Source of the DNA: Hyaloscypha bicolor E
Lineage: Eukaryota; Ascomycota; Leotiomycetes; Helotiales; Hyaloscyphaceae
Reading direction: 5' to 3'
NCBI RefSeq assembly: GCF_002865645.1
Contig: NW_020194554.1
Span: forward strand, 496,001-560,000
Length of the DNA stretch: 64,000 bases
Part shown: positions 21,440-35,100 of the stretch, in pieces
Position numbering within the stretch: the stretch's first letter is position 1
Layout: every line of letters starts with the position of its first letter
Made by a program: the position numbers and the translations under genes
Notes under the pieces: model-generated
Told to the model about the DNA's origin: nothing
The model's database searches: none
Seen by the model: the letters and a program-made list of their open reading frames with translations, nothing else

Positions 21440-21697
21440 ATGCTTTATCGATACAGCAAAGAAATCCGAAAAAGATGTTCCATTGCTCCTTTTGCGGCCA
21501 TAGCTAACTTGACGGAGTATACGTCCACTGACTCTCACACAGTTTCCCAGGACGCGCAGATAACGATTGCCTTCAATATCATAGGAATAGTAGTGACCAT
21601 TGGAGGCGTAGCCATTGCATACCTGACTCTTAGGGCAATGAGAATTGAGAACCTCGAGCGCGAGTTGCAACTCCCATCTTGCTGCAGCTCTCACTAA
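21440..21697 (+). CDS. Small single-pass membrane protein or exon, unrecognised
   Basis: The frame from the ATG at 21,440 encodes 85 aa (MLYRYSKEIRK..). It contains one clear membrane helix, AFNIIGIVVTIGGVAIAYLT, preceded by a polar segment TDSHTVSQDAQIT and followed by a basic/amphipathic stretch LRAMRIENLERELQ. Many fungal small proteins near HET and STAND genes have this shape, but no family could be named. The protein may continue through introns towards 22 kb. A 237-aa frame lies antisense (21,287-22,000), so the strand is not certain. Confidence 0.35.
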   Translation: MLYRYSKEIRKRCSIAPFAAIANLTEYTSTDSHTVSQDAQITIAFNIIGIVVTIGGVAIAYLTLRAMRIENLERELQLPSCCSSH

Positions 21698-23108
21698 CCA
21701 GAGCCTATGCTGTAGGTAACGTGCAGCTTCGAGAACGCGATGCTCTCCAATACCGTATCCAACTCGAACATACATTCGTCCCCAGACCATCACCAAATCC
21801 TCGAGTCCTATCTGGTGATCGTTCTCGTGGCAATCCCATTCGTCGTCGCAGCTAGCGAGACAAACAAGGGGTTGACTTGAGGGAACACTCGAACTGATGG
21901 ATGGCGCGGGAGGCTGGAGTATATGCTCTCTGCAAGGTAGCGTCAATGTTGAGTACCGCGGAGTACCTTGACGGACGTCATGAACACATTCGAATATCAC
22001 TGGGCGGATATATGTTGTCTTCGGGAGCCTCGTGGGAATGGAAGAAGCGCTGGTGTTATGTTGAAGGCGTAAGATATGGGTGCGACCATGTTAGGTAGAT
22101 CTTTGAAAGTCTCCAACTGTTGTTCCAATTAAAAGCCCAGGAACACATCAAGTCCGTAAATCTCATCAACATCTCTGCCCTCTTGTACCACTCAGTCGAT
22201 AGCTTCGTTATTAAACGCAATGCTATGCCAGAGTAGAAATCCGAGGTCTCTTGCCAACTTGACAGTTTCCAGGACTTGACTCTGCCGTATTTCCGGTGTT
22301 TGTCTCTTCAATTCTTCCCAGAAGAAATCTCGGCCTGCATTCACGCTCTTGCAGCAACAGCATCTTGGCACCAAAACCCCGGTGCTGAGAAATGCTATAT
22401 GCAAACACCTGCTCTTCCTGTTGAGAAAACCCACGCAACCCAAGGAGCCTGCAGGGAAAGTCAACACGAAACTACAAAGACTGTGGACAGATCCGCCTGC
22501 TACTCCCTTATATTAATGATCGCAAATATTCGTATAGCAAAGATCCTTCGATTGGTCTTCGTGATCCTTCTTCACTTGATCTTGAACGTAAAAAGCTTGT
22601 TATTAAATTTTTCTCTCCCAACATTACAAGCGAGTTTAAGGCAAAACATCTCCGTACGGGTCCGATTGAAAGGGACCATTAGCGCCACGCTAAATTTTTA
22701 GCTTCAAACTAGCCAATTGCATGCGAGCCCATTAGAACAAAATTACGTGCTTTTCCCTCCGAATCTACTCTGTTTTACCTCATGCTCTCAGGCCTCACCA
22801 TTACAACACTTTGGGTTGGAGCAGAAGGGAATTTTTCAGAGAGAAATCGAATCAAGTCAGCCTGCAATCAGCACGGGCCCGTGGCACGTGATCGCGAAGG
22901 TACATTATCTCGATGACGATCAACCCCATCCTTCTTCATCTATCCCACTCTTCCTCTACCTCTCGCCAAAAGCTCATCAATTGCAGTGTTTCAAAGCTTC
23001 TTTAGCATGTTGCCTTGATTGTCGTGCTGCAAGCCACAACCTCAAGTCGACAACTCGCCTTCGGCCTCGCACTGCCAGGCATAGTAACGACGCCCTCTTA
23101 ACGTCAAC
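21698..23108. other. No confidently assigned gene
   Basis: Several short frames occur on both strands. One is a minus-strand 91-aa frame at 22,192-22,467 with FFWEELKRQTPEIRQSQVLE; none has a domain or supported splice links. The part right of about 22,700 is likely the promoter and leader of the M24 peptidase gene. Confidence 0.4.
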
Positions 23109-24573
23109 ATGGCAACATCAGATATGGAGAAAGATATCCGAAAGCCGCTACTATGTCCAGATTCCGAGCAAAATGGAGATCTTCCAGCGACCTCAAGATC
23201 ACCGAGAACAAAGAACAACCACGTCCCGATTTTTCTGGGCACCGCGTGCTTTCTTTGCCTTGCCTTAATTATGGCTATTAGGCATTTTGGAACAACAGAG
23301 CAAATGCCATCCGGATGGTTAGAGCGATGTGCTTGGCGCGATCTTTCACCGCACGTCCATCTCCTCGACGTCGCTCCCATTGCACATGACGAGTTCCTCC
23401 AGCGACAATCAACTCTAGCCGCCGCCCTCGACGCCGTAGGCGTCGATGCATTCATCGCAGAACCATCAGCATCATCAAGCTACTACGTCAACATCTCCAC
23501 CTCCTTCGAGCTCAGCGAACGACCATTCCTCATGATCATCGACAGAGCTGCCCAATTCTCCTACCTCGCCCCGAAATTCGAGGCGGGGCGCATTGCTAGA
23601 CTGGAGATGGTCTACAGAGATAAGAAGGTCATTGAGTGGCCGGAGGAGAAATCTCCGTATAAAGTTTTGGCGACAGAGACGGGGTATAAAAAGATCATGC
23701 TTGATGAGCATGCGAGGTTTATGATAGCCTCTGGCCTTCAAGCTGCTGGGGTTGAGGTTGTTCCGACGACGCAGATTATTCAGTCTCTCAGGGCTGTTAA
23801 GACAGAAGAAGAGCTCAAGATTCTGAGAGGAATTAATGATTTTACGCTGCAACTTGTCAGATCGCTGCAGAAGTGTATCAAGATCGGCATGACACAGGAG
23901 ACAGTTGTTTCCGCTGCCTCGAGACTCTTCGGGAGAGCAGGAGTCGGGAATGGATTCTGGGCTATCGTGCTTTTCGGAGATCAAGCTGCTTATCCTCATG
24001 GTGGATCGTCAGGGAAGACGTTGAGCCGTGGCGAATTCGTGCTCATTGATATCGGATCAAAGCTTCATGACTATGGCAGCGATGTCACACGCACGATATT
24101 GCCAACTGGATCAGAGGTTACCAAGGAGTTGATGGATGTGTGGTACACGGTTCAAGCTGCACAAGCCGCAGCTATTGAACTCATGAACGTGAATGAAACC
24201 TGCTCGGTTGTTGATGCTGCGGCCAGAAAGGTCATCACTGATAACGGATATGGGGAGTTCTTTACGCATAGACTAGGACACGGATTGGGGTTAGAGATGC
24301 ATGAACATCCGTATTTGAATGGGGCGAATGGGGAGAAGTTGAGGATTGGAGAGGTGGTGACGAATGAACCTGTGAGAATACCACGCTTAACGTATTGGGC
24401 AGACATGCTAATTGGAGCAGGGAATATATGTCACGACCGATCAAGCAAAGAAGTTGAGTTTGGATGTTGGATTTGGTGTTCGGCTTGAAGATCCCATTCT
24501 CGTTTCGAACCAGGATCGACCTGGAGGTATCCTCATGACTGGGTCGAGAGCGAAGTCTCCGTACGAACCATAA
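23109..24573 (+). CDS. Membrane-anchored M24 metallopeptidase (Xaa-Pro aminopeptidase / creatinase family)
   Basis: Exons 23,109-24,371 and 24,421-24,573, separated by a 49-nt intron (GTGAGA, GCTAAT, GCAG), encode 471 aa. A cytosolic N-terminus is followed by one membrane helix at about residues 40-58 (VPIFLGTACFLCLALIMAI), so the enzyme should be a type II membrane protein or secreted-side enzyme. The creatinase N-domain is followed by the M24 pita-bread fold. All five metal ligands are visible: Asp314 and Asp325 in DIGSKLHDYGSDVTRT, His391 in GHGLGLEMHEHPY, Glu420 in NEPG (split exactly by the intron) and Glu444 in GVRLEDP. Expected reaction: removal of the N-terminal residue before proline, using two divalent metal ions. 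The gene looks intact. Confidence 0.9.
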
Positions 24574-25196
24574 GTACGGTGGCACACTTCCAAATGTTTC
24601 AGTGCTTTCCTTTTTGTTCATATGATAGACTGTATTATGAACCCTCGAATTCTTGCGCTTCCTCATTTCAGGCCAGTCAAATGAGACCGTCCGTTGAAAC
24701 AAGTTTCGAATCCCCAACAGGGCCAGCGACTTGGTGCTTCTTCCGGCGCTTAACAAACGGGAAGTGTTCCGGGAGAAGGTGGAACAGGATGACAGCGAGT
24801 GAGGTCTATTTAGGGTGAGTAACAATAGGCAGCTAGAAGATTCTCCCGCAAGCAATTATAAGTGGATATAGACCCAGAAAAGGAATAGTATCTGAAATTT
24901 GGAAAGAAGAAAACTTCCAATCGGCTGAGACACGACGAACTGGGAAGCAGCAAAAGCATATCGTACTTCGTAAATCGCGTCCAGTCCCTTAGAACGAAAT
25001 ATTTGAGGGTATTATCGTGATAATTGCATAAATAAGGCAGTATTTGGCATGTAATTAGGCTTCAAAATATGAGGGTAGAATTAACATAGATTAAGATGTC
25101 TAAAGTCCAAGAAGTGCGGTTTAGCGGAGGGCTTATATGCATTTGTAGCTAAGCCAACCAAAAGGGGAGAAACAAGTGTATGGCAACTGACATATT
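24574..25196. other. Intergenic
   Basis: 3' region of the M24 gene followed by AT-leaning sequence with no supported gene. Confidence 0.5.
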
Positions 25197-25365
25197 GCCT
25201 CAATGACTGCCAATCGCTGCATTGATCCGAAATATGTTACCGTTGAGAAAATACGGCACGTGATACAACCCTTTTCCCCCGATTAACGTGCCATCGTTCA
25301 TCCATTAAAACAAGTTTAGTATATCATTCATGTTCCAAATGCCCCAAAAGCGTAATTATTATAAA
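25197..25365. repeat. Segmental duplicate, copy A
   Basis: GCCTCAATGACTGCCAATCG.. through CCCCAAAAGCGTAATTATT matches 37,866-38,040 in the same orientation. Differences are mostly C-to-T or G-to-A with copy A the more AT-rich, for example GTTACCG against GTCACCG and ATTAACG against ATCAACG, as expected from RIP. It lies downstream of a minus-strand gene, as copy B does. Confidence 0.8.
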
Positions 25366-25544
25366 ATAGAATTATACTTTATTTAATATAAATATAATAA
25401 ATATAAGAGCTTAAAGTATTATTTATATAAAGAAATTATAAAGTATTAATAAAGGTATTTATATATTCTTTTTGCCTTTACTAAATATAATAATTAGTAA
25501 ATAGTAAGACTTTTCATAACTGTTCTAATATAAGGTTTAATACT

Positions 25545-27938
25545 TTACGATAACAAAACTCGAAGTCTCACCCTCACACTTCGAAGCCATGAAGCCACAC
25601 GTTCTTTAAAATTCTCCTCTTCCTCCTCTTCCCCGTCCTCGTCCCCGTCTTTGGCAACCGTAAACCCCATAGCAGCTCTCCAATCCAAGCTTTCCCTCCT
25701 AGCCCCAATCGCCCCAAAGCTCAGAAGGGTATCTTTCACTTTATCCGACAGCGGCAGACTTCCCACAATCTGGTTGTGGAAGAGTTTCGTAAGTGTCTCG
25801 TGCCGTGTTGCCGCTAGGATGGCTGAGAAAGTCTTGTTATGACTAACCCCATTATCCAAGTATGCGAATGCACCGAGTAGGTTTGCGAGAAATGTGAGAC
25901 CGATCGCAAGGCCGTATGAGATGAATAAGTTCTTTGAGTGGTAGACATACTTGTTGACAAAGTCTTTACGGGTGACTGCTTGGTTTATGGGAGGTCTAGC
26001 CATGTTAGCGAGATATTCGTGAAGGGAAAAAAAAAAGGGGGGGGGGGGTTACGAAAGAAGGTTGCTGCTCATAAATGACATCGTGATATTGAACATTAGT
26101 TCCGGAATCAGGACGTCTAGAGTACGATTATGTGCTAATTCAATATCCTGGTTTCGCTGATCACTGATCCCATTAGCACCCGGATGATTACTGTCAAAAA
26201 AAGCCTGCAGATCTGAACTTCCTATCAAACTGATGTATTGAAGATCAGTTGTGATTTCCGTGAAATTCGTTGGAGGTGAAGTGTTCTGGACGAAGAATCC
26301 CATGGAGCCAACTAGTAAGTCCGTCATTGCCCAGAAGACGGCCGAATAGGCATGTTGTTGGAAGATTTCGTCGGAAATTGGGGAATCATTCTTGGGATAC
26401 TCGACGATATTCTTATTCGCTGTACTTAGGTTGGTTATCTCTTGAGCTCCTTCTTCAAACATGACAAGAATGTTGTATGATGCGTTGTGGAGCTTGCAAA
26501 CCAGATAATGATCTTCGGTAGCCATGTTGCCTTGAGAATCAAGATGTCCCGTGTACCGGGAGTAAGCCATCCATAGCTCGTTAGATGCGTTTTGAGGTTG
26601 AGGCAATCGTAGTTTTGGTGTCAGCAGAACACCATTATTTTTGGCACTCGTGTTTCCGGCATTGGTCATCAGATCCGGAACAAATGCGTAGAAATAATTG
26701 GACTTCTCTGCTAGGGAGCCTACAGAGTTGTTCCGAACATCATCATCGCGAATACTGTCGATGATCGTGGCAATTGTAGAGTTTGCTTCCTCGCATGTGA
26801 CTGATGGGCCAAAGAATTGTAGGGGGAAAGTTGCGTTGGGAAAGGGTGCCGAGATGAGAGGGATCTCTCCTTGAGCCGCTGTCGCTGATGACAGGCGCTT
26901 GGCTATAGTCCGTGGACTCAGTAATGTAGTAGTTTTCTGATCGCTGCTGTTTGAAGAGTGAGCAAACCGGCTCCATTGGTTAGTGCCGTACATATCGAGA
27001 ACATAGACTGGGCCAGTATCAGAACTATCTTGAAGACTTGGCAGGACGAAAAGAGTCGCTGGTGGGACGAGAGATGTCAATGGGAGAAACCTAGAGAGCG
27101 TGTCAACTAGAATAATTGAGCAGAAAAAGGAGAGTGGTGTATACCCAATCACCAAAGCCAGGAAAGTCCCCATTTTGATCTCTCGGACCATTTCCATATT
27201 TAGCAACGCTGTTAGAGTCCCGTCAAATGCAGCATCGAGTGCCGCGACAGAAACTTTGCTTCGTTTCAAAGCCCACCAAAGCCATTGTGTATACTAGAGA
27301 AATTTACGTTAGTTGTTTCTGGGCTAGGAAGGTTCAAAATGAAAATTGCATAAAAACACGAAGCAGCGGCACCGGTGTAAGTGTCATTCAAGATTTCAAT
27401 AAACCTGAAATGAGGAATTGCGGTGAAAATAACTTACCGGGAATCCAATGGAGGTCGTCAGACTGACCTGAGTCAGGTAGGCGAATGTATTTCCTCCTCT
27501 GTGTTGAGTTGTCAGCGAGGTCTTTGAGGTAAGAAGCGCGTACAAGTAATCTATGAAAACTGCCAAGTATGAAGGTGATTCGAACCTCAGAGCCCACTGC
27601 TGCTGGCGGTCATTTCCCACCTGTCGTTCATCTAGGACAGTGTAATAGAAATGATGCATGAAACTTGTTAAAACACCAAGTAAGAAGAAAGAGACCATCG
27701 CAATTGGGGACCACCAGTATATGCCTTTATGTATAGGTTCGTCTGCATCTGCATCGGTCTCCTTGGTTGCTTCTGGCTGAGAGGAGCTGATCGAGACATA
27801 TTGTTTGCCATCTGGCAGTAGCAAAGCGTCTCTCGCAAACTGCTCCGACGAATGTCTCGCGGCAGTTGGTGAGACTGGTTGCTCTTCAATTTTGTCAACC
27901 GCTCTCGAGGGCGACTCTGACTGGGTTTGATCGGTCAT
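25545..27938 (-). CDS. Large fungal multi-pass membrane protein with extracellular glycosylated domain
   Basis: The exons 27,938-27,544, 27,498-27,438, 27,293-26,053 and 25,995-25,545 join in phase and give 715 aa. Start MTDQTQSESP. A polar N-terminus of about 100 residues precedes the motif IYWWSPIAMVSFFLLGVLTS (first helix). A second helical block follows (TFAYLTQVSLTTSIG, then YTQWLWWALKRSKVSVAALDA), then a third helix (GTFLALVIGYTPLSFFCSII). Next comes a domain of about 330 residues with many N-x-S/T sites, then a last helix (LFISYGLAIGLTFLANLLGAF) and an acidic cytosolic tail. This is a common fungal membrane-protein architecture without known function. The last intron (25,996-26,052) carries an extreme polypyrimidine tract. 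Confidence 0.75.
25996..26052 (-). other. Intron with C12/T10 homopolymer tract
   Basis: On the coding strand the intron runs GTAACC, then about 12 C, then about 10 T, then GCTAAC and CTAG. Splicing joins LLS to PPINQ in phase. Length polymorphism between isolates is likely, and sequencing errors here could alter the apparent reading. Confidence 0.7.
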
Positions 27939-28890
27939 ATTTCGATAGACTTCTTTTGCTTGCCGACCAAACCATGAGTTCCATTTACAATGCTGATGCA
28001 AGGCTATATAACCATTGGTATCGTTATCTGGGACCAAGGCCAGAACTGTGACTGGGCGACGGGTGCGTGCCTGACTGACGCACCCCTCACAAGGCTCCCC
28101 ACGGGGCAGTCCTGAAATACATGGGATGAAAGAGATAGGATAAAAGAGAACTCGAATCAAACCCGGTATACTCACCACGTGGTTTATCAATCTTCATCAA
28201 TGAGGGTTCAAGATATGCACGAGTATTGAGTTTCTGCAAGCCACCGTGCACAGCCTCCACCGACAGCTTCATCTGCTTATCGAGCCACATAGACAGCAAC
28301 AATTGCCGTTTCCAAAATCAGCTCTGGCAGAAACTTTGCGAGGGAATAAAAACGGATTCCTCGAGCAAAATCCCAGAAATTATAACTAGGGTATCTAGAA
28401 GGCCAATATGGGCTCTATATTATAGTACAGAGATCGCGGCATAAAGTATCGGGAATACAGGGTGTTTTTCATAATATATTTTATATAGGCCACTGAAGGG
28501 CCTGTAAGGTCTTACTTTAATCTCCCTATAGCTTTTCTAGTACCCTATAAGCCCCTATAAGCTTATTAAAAATACCCTCAAGCCTTAATATAGGCTTATA
28601 TAGCTTGACAGGTACTAAACGCCTCTAAACGCCTATAAATATAGGCGAGTTCAGTAGTTAAAAGAGGGGTAATTAGCCCTAATATATACTTCTCTATATA
28701 TACTTTATCCTGAATTCTAATTCTAATTTATTAAATATACTTTAATACCTTTTACTAACCTGTAATTTCTTCTAATATAATTAAATATATTCTTAAAGTT
28801 ATTCTTTAAAATTTAATAATAAGGAACTTTTCTTATATAATAATTATAAAGGAAACAAAAAAGCGAAATTATAAGATTATATTATAATAT

Positions 28891-29190
28891 AAGGTGTTTA
28901 TTAGTAGGTAATAAGATAATAGAATGAATTAGTGAGTTGTGAAACCATAGTATTAAATTCAGTACAGAACTAATCTCTATTCCTCCTATAAGGTCTAGGG
29001 AAGCCCTCTCTAAATAGGAGGCCCTAATAACGTATATATAATTAGTAATTTGTAAGCCTAATACTTATAATATAAATAGTAATTAGTTATGAAGTCAAAG
29101 GGCCTCCGATCTCCCTAATTAATACCTGTAATATCCGAGGTTTATTACATGCCCTTAAGTCACGTGCGACCCTATATATATTATAACTAT
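28891..29190 (-). repeat. 3' LTR of Gypsy element 1
   Basis: Matches 36,396-36,694 along its whole length, with C-to-T/G-to-A type differences. It retains GTCACGTGCGACC, which is mutated to GTTATATATAACC in the other LTR. Confidence 0.85.
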
Positions 29191-32100
29191 ACCCCCCTCC
29201 TAGGATCTTGTCCCCAAGATCTATTAATCTATTCTAGTAAATATTTAATTAATTATTTAATTAATTAAGGTAAACTTCTAGTATCTTAGAAAGTGGTTTT
29301 ACTAATATAATCTGGATAATAGATATAAAAATCATCTAATTAGATCAGGGCTAAATAAGCGAGAAGGAAGGGTAATTATACCCCAGATATAAGGGCTAGC
29401 TAGTAATTATAATTTCGTTTAGGATCTAAGTATTCTAATTAGCTTAATCCAAAGTACTAAGGTACTATCCTACAAAATTAATACTACCTATTAAATCTCA
29501 TATTAGAATAATCTAAATAGCTATATAGAAAGAATTTAATAAATATTTATATAAAAAACCTATATAAATATTTCTGAGGTCCTAGAGATTATTTACAGGC
29601 TTCTGGGAGCATATATTAATTAGTTATACTAGTTTCTAATTAGAACTAGTATAAAAACTAGTAGTTAATCCAGGTAATTCTTTATCTCTATAAAAGAACT
29701 TCTTTATATTATTATATACTTTCTTTCTTTCTAATAACTATATATATAATAACTTTTTCTATTATTATTTTCTAGCCTCTTCTTCTATTTTTCTTTAAGC
29801 TTTCTTTAATTATTTTTAATTAATTCTATAATATCTTTTTCTGGCTTTATTATCCGCCTATATAATAATAAGTATAAAGGTAATCTTATAGTCTCCTTTC
29901 CTATTACTAATAGATACTTAAAATATTTCAAGTATTTACTTATTAATTCCTTTATCTTATATATTATAATATCTAGTAAGAAGAATTATAACTATTATAA
30001 TAAGGGTTCTAAGTCTTATATATTAGTAAGTTCTTTAGCTTTAATATTTATTAAAGCTAATATGATTTCAGATTCCTTATTACTTATTAGAGGCTTATTA
30101 GTTCTAGGAAGATACTATTATAATCTTTAAGAAATTTCTTAAAATATATCCTAAATAATATTATACTAATAAGAATAATACTATTAATTAGGTTTTTAAA
30201 AACTAGAAAAATACTAATAAGCTTTGGAATTCTTCTTCCTATTTTAATAAGGCAAATAATAATATTACTTAAATTAGTATCCCAAAAATAAGTTTTTTCT
30301 AATATATTTAAATATTTACTAATTTCTTAAAAAAATACTATAATATCTATTTTTAAGATATTAATTTTATTATTAAGCTTATTACTAAAATTACTAAGTA
30401 GTCTATTACTAGTACTTTAAATACTAATAATATAATACTTATAGCTATTTAGGACCTAATTTCAGAAGTTCGGGCCTTTTATAAGATATATATAACTATT
30501 ATAAGTTCCTTATTTACTTCTCTTAATATTCTTAATACTAATATTATTATAATATAACTATATTTTATTAAAAGATAAGCAAATTCTAGAAAGTATTAGC
30601 TAATTCTTTATTAAGTCCTAAATAAAGCTAGTATTTAGTATTCTTACTTTAGGAATTAGGAATTTATAAGAATTAAAGTTTATTTATTTAAAATACCTAT
30701 AGCTAGTTTATTTATAATAAATCTTTCTTAATTCTAAATCTTTTTCTAATAATTTAAATATAATTCTTATAAGCCTTAATAAAATCCTAGAAAACCTTTA
30801 TAAATAAAAAATCTAGGAAAAAAGTATTTCTATTACTATTCTAGATCTTTTCTTAGTTATCTAAGTTCTTTTTTTTTTTTTAATAGCCTTTTTCTTAGTA
30901 ATCCAGAATTCTTTTTAATTTTAAGAAATTATTAAAAGATAATTTCGGATTCTAAGCTATAGTTTTAGTTATATAATTTTAGAAGTTTCTTAGAATTTTT
31001 AAGATTAGGAAAAATAAGTAATTAGATATTATAATTTTTAGGCCAGGCTTTCTATTTAATTAAATATTATTACTTTTTATTTCTATTATCTTATTAGTAA
31101 TTAATAATAGCTTTTATTTCCTATTCTTATTTTTTATTATTATTTACTAATTCCGGAAGTTCTCTAGAGAAATATAAATATAGCTTCTAATTCTTTTTTA
31201 TTATATACTTTTTAAAAAGAGAAATATAAAAAGTTAGATATAAATAATTATATATATTTAATAATTCTAACTTATATACTAAATTATTAATATATTTAAG
31301 AATCCTAAATAAACCTATAAATTTTGGTTTAAGCTTTCCTATTTTAAGTTTAATATTTCTTATTAATAATATTACCTAGGCTTTTTTAAAATAATATTTA
31401 GCTAACTAGTACTTATTATAATAGGTTTCTTAATTATTTTATATATAATATTATAAATTCTTAAGCTTTTTTTATTTTATTTAAAGAATTTCTAATCTCC
31501 TATATATAGTTAGTATCTTTTTTATAATTCTATTTTTAGAATTTTATAAAAGTTAAGAATAGTATCTATAATATATATAGAAAAATATATTCTATAAAAT
31601 CTAATATTTTAAGTTATTATATATAAATTCTATAAAAAATAACTTCTTAAACTAATTATTCTTTTAAATATTATAATAATATTTTAGATAATATTTTAGG
31701 GCCTAATTTTATTTTTCTATCTAATTATTTATCTAAGAATAATAAGCTATATTTAAATACTATTTATATATTAAGTAAAAGTAGAAAGCAAACTAGAACT
31801 AGCTAGTAAATACTATTTCTTAGTTAGAAATAATTCTATTAGAGAAGCTAAAGATTAAGAAAACATATTCCTATATAATCTTAGTAAGCTCCGGAAAATT
31901 AATAGTCTTATAATATATAATATATCTTACTATTTTAGAATACTAATTAATAATTATAAGAATTATATTAAAATCGGGATTTCCTATTAAGTTCTTATAT
32001 AATAGTAAACTTATAATAAAATCTATAAAGATCTTATTCCAGGATCTCTTAGGCTATAATAAACTACTAAGTAAACTATATAGTAAATATTTCTTTATCT

Positions 32101-35100
32101 TAATTCTCTAGTAAATATTATATTTTTAATAATAATTATAAATATTTTCTTTTATATTTTCCTAATACTAGAATCTTCTAAAAAGCTTAAAAGTTTTCTT
32201 TATTCTATAATATCTGGCTATTAGATTATTATAATAAAGCTTTATAACTTCTTAATATAAAGCAGGATTATTAAATATAATAATTCTTAAATAGTATCTA
32301 AGTAAGCCCAAATTATTTTTCTAGATTTCTTTTCCCTTAGTATCTTTCTTATTAAGTTTTTATTTTATAATATTCTAATATTAAGAATTATTTCTCTAAA
32401 TTACCTAAATAATATCTAAAAGAAATTTAGATAAAAAAGCTAATACTATAGCTTTTTTAGTAGCTATATATATCTATATACGGGAAATTAGATATTTATA
32501 ATTATCTAATTTAAAAACTCGGGAAATTAAGAAGTTTTTAGTTCTATTAAGTAATATAATTATAGATATCCCTATTACCTTAGCTATAATAATAAAGCCT
32601 TTAAGGCATTTCCCTATATCTTACTTCTTAACTAATTCTATAATTAAGGAATCTATAAAATAATCTATTTACTTGTCTTATAATAAATATTTCTCTTTAG
32701 CTATTATAAATATAGCAAGTATTAAATAATACTTATTTTAAAGAAGGAATTCTTTAGATATTTATAAGAATCTCTAAATTATAACTATAAAAGCTCTTTT
32801 TAACTTATTCTAAAAAGTCGGAAGCCAAGTTATATTAATAGAACCTTTTTTATAATTAGGTTTTTTACTAGGTTTATTTACTAGATTTGAGGCGCCTCTA
32901 TAGTAAATAATATTAAAATTATATATTATAAGATATATTACCTAATATACTTAATAGCTCTCTAGATACTTTATTTCTATAAAGTATTAGAGATTATTAT
33001 AGTCTATAATAACCTTAATTATAAACCTGGACTTTTTAAAATAATAGTACTAATACTTAAAGGCTTTAATAATTATAAATAGCTTCCTATTATAGGTACT
33101 ATAGTTATATTTAGCTCTGGAAAGTTTCCGGAACTAGAATACTACTAGATACTAGTATTTTTTCGGGCTATTACTAGGATTAACTTATTATAAAATAGTA
33201 CTAGTAATTACGAATTTTAATATATTAGTTTTAATATAAATTTTCTTAAAAGAATTAAAATAGATTAGAATAGGTATTATAATAAAAGCTTTTTTTAAAG
33301 TCTTAAAGCTTTTAGCTACTTTATTTATTTATATAAAGGAACCGGATTTCTGGCCCTTTTCTATTTCTTTTAAGAGATCTATTAAGCCTACAATTACCTG
33401 AAAGTAATAGTAAATAAACCTATAGTAGAAATTAGTAAATCCAAGAAATACTTGGATATTATAGAATGATTCTGGTTCTAGCTATTTAATAATACTATAG
33501 ACCTGTTTAGGATCCATATAAATATCTTCTATTCTAATAAGAAAGCCCAAAAATTCGACTTCTTTAATATTAAACTTGTATTTACTAAGTTTATAAAATA
33601 GGTTATTTTTATATAGCCTAGTAAGTATCTAGTAAATATAATTATAGTATTTATTCTTATTTTGGGAATAAATAAGGATATTATCTAAATAAATAACTAT
33701 AAAATAATCCAGAAGCCTTATAAATATAATATTAATATATATTTAAAATATGGCTAGTATATTAACTAGCCTAAAAAGTATTATAAGATATTTAAAATAG
33801 CTATAATAAGTTCTAAAAGCTATTTTCTATTTATATTCTTTATAAATTCTTATCTAATAATATATATCCTTAAGATCTAGCTTTATAAAGATCTTAGCTC
33901 CTTAAAGCTAGTTAAGAGTCTTATTAATAAGAGAAAGCAAATACTAATTCTTAATTATAACTTAGTTAAATCTATAATAATTAATATAAAGATATAGTTC
34001 TTTATTTTTCTTAGAAATAAAAAAAATAGGTACCCCTACTAGGCTTTTGCTAGGCCTTATCTAATATTTATAAAGCATATCTTATAAATATAAATATAAT
34101 ACTTCTAGTTAGATCTCTAATAGATTATATAAAGGCCTATATAGGACTATACTATTTATATTAATAAAGTATTTAATATTACTAAAATTAGAAAGTTCCG
34201 AAGTTTTATTAGAATTAAAAACCTTTAAGAAGTCTTTATATTTATTATTCCGGAAATAAATAGGTATTTCTAAGGCCCCTTTCCGGAGGATATTAATTTG
34301 CTATATTAAAAACTCCTATTTAGTATTACTAGAATTATATAATAAAATAAAGACCTAGTAACTATTATAAATATATAAAGCCTATTATCTAGAATAGGTA
34401 TATTTGCCTTTAGTTAAGAATAAGACTTAAGGTACTAGCTTAGGATACTAATTAAGCTCCTTACTAAATTCTTTTAGTATTAGGATCTTAATATTATTAG
34501 ACTATATAAGTATATATATCTATTATTTCTTAATATAATCTATATATTATATAAGGGTTACTTTATAAAATTTCATACTAAAGATAAGGCTATAAGAGCT
34601 AATATTCTTATATCTATAGAACCGGAGCTTAAAAGAATATATCTTACTATAATTATTTATAATAAATACCTTAAGATTATAGGCTTAATAGATCTTAAAT
34701 TAGTTTCTATAAAAGATTATAAATTCTTAGTTATATTTAGCTAAGGTAATAAAGCCCTGGCTTTAAGCCTAATTATTATTAAGGAAGTTATAATCTAATC
34801 CGGTATTACTAAGTCTGCTATATATTTCTAAGGTACTTATTTCTAGCTATATTAATCTTACTTAAATAATTATATGAAATAATATATCTTTTTTATTATA
34901 GCCAAAATTATTAATATTTAAGATTTAGCCTTCTCTTTTCCCTATTTCTTAGAAGGATTTCCTCTAGAGTACTTCTTTATAGTAATAGTATTAACCTACT
35001 TCTATAGATACCTTAACTTTTCTATAGTTTTGGCCTTATTAGAGTTCTGCCGAGCCTATTTAGTATACTTAAAATACTTTATATTTCCTAAGAAATATTT

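Noticed and set aside
21287..22000. 237-aa minus-strand frame
   Set aside because: No domain, uneven composition, and antisense to a frame with a clear membrane helix. It could still be real, but nothing supports it.
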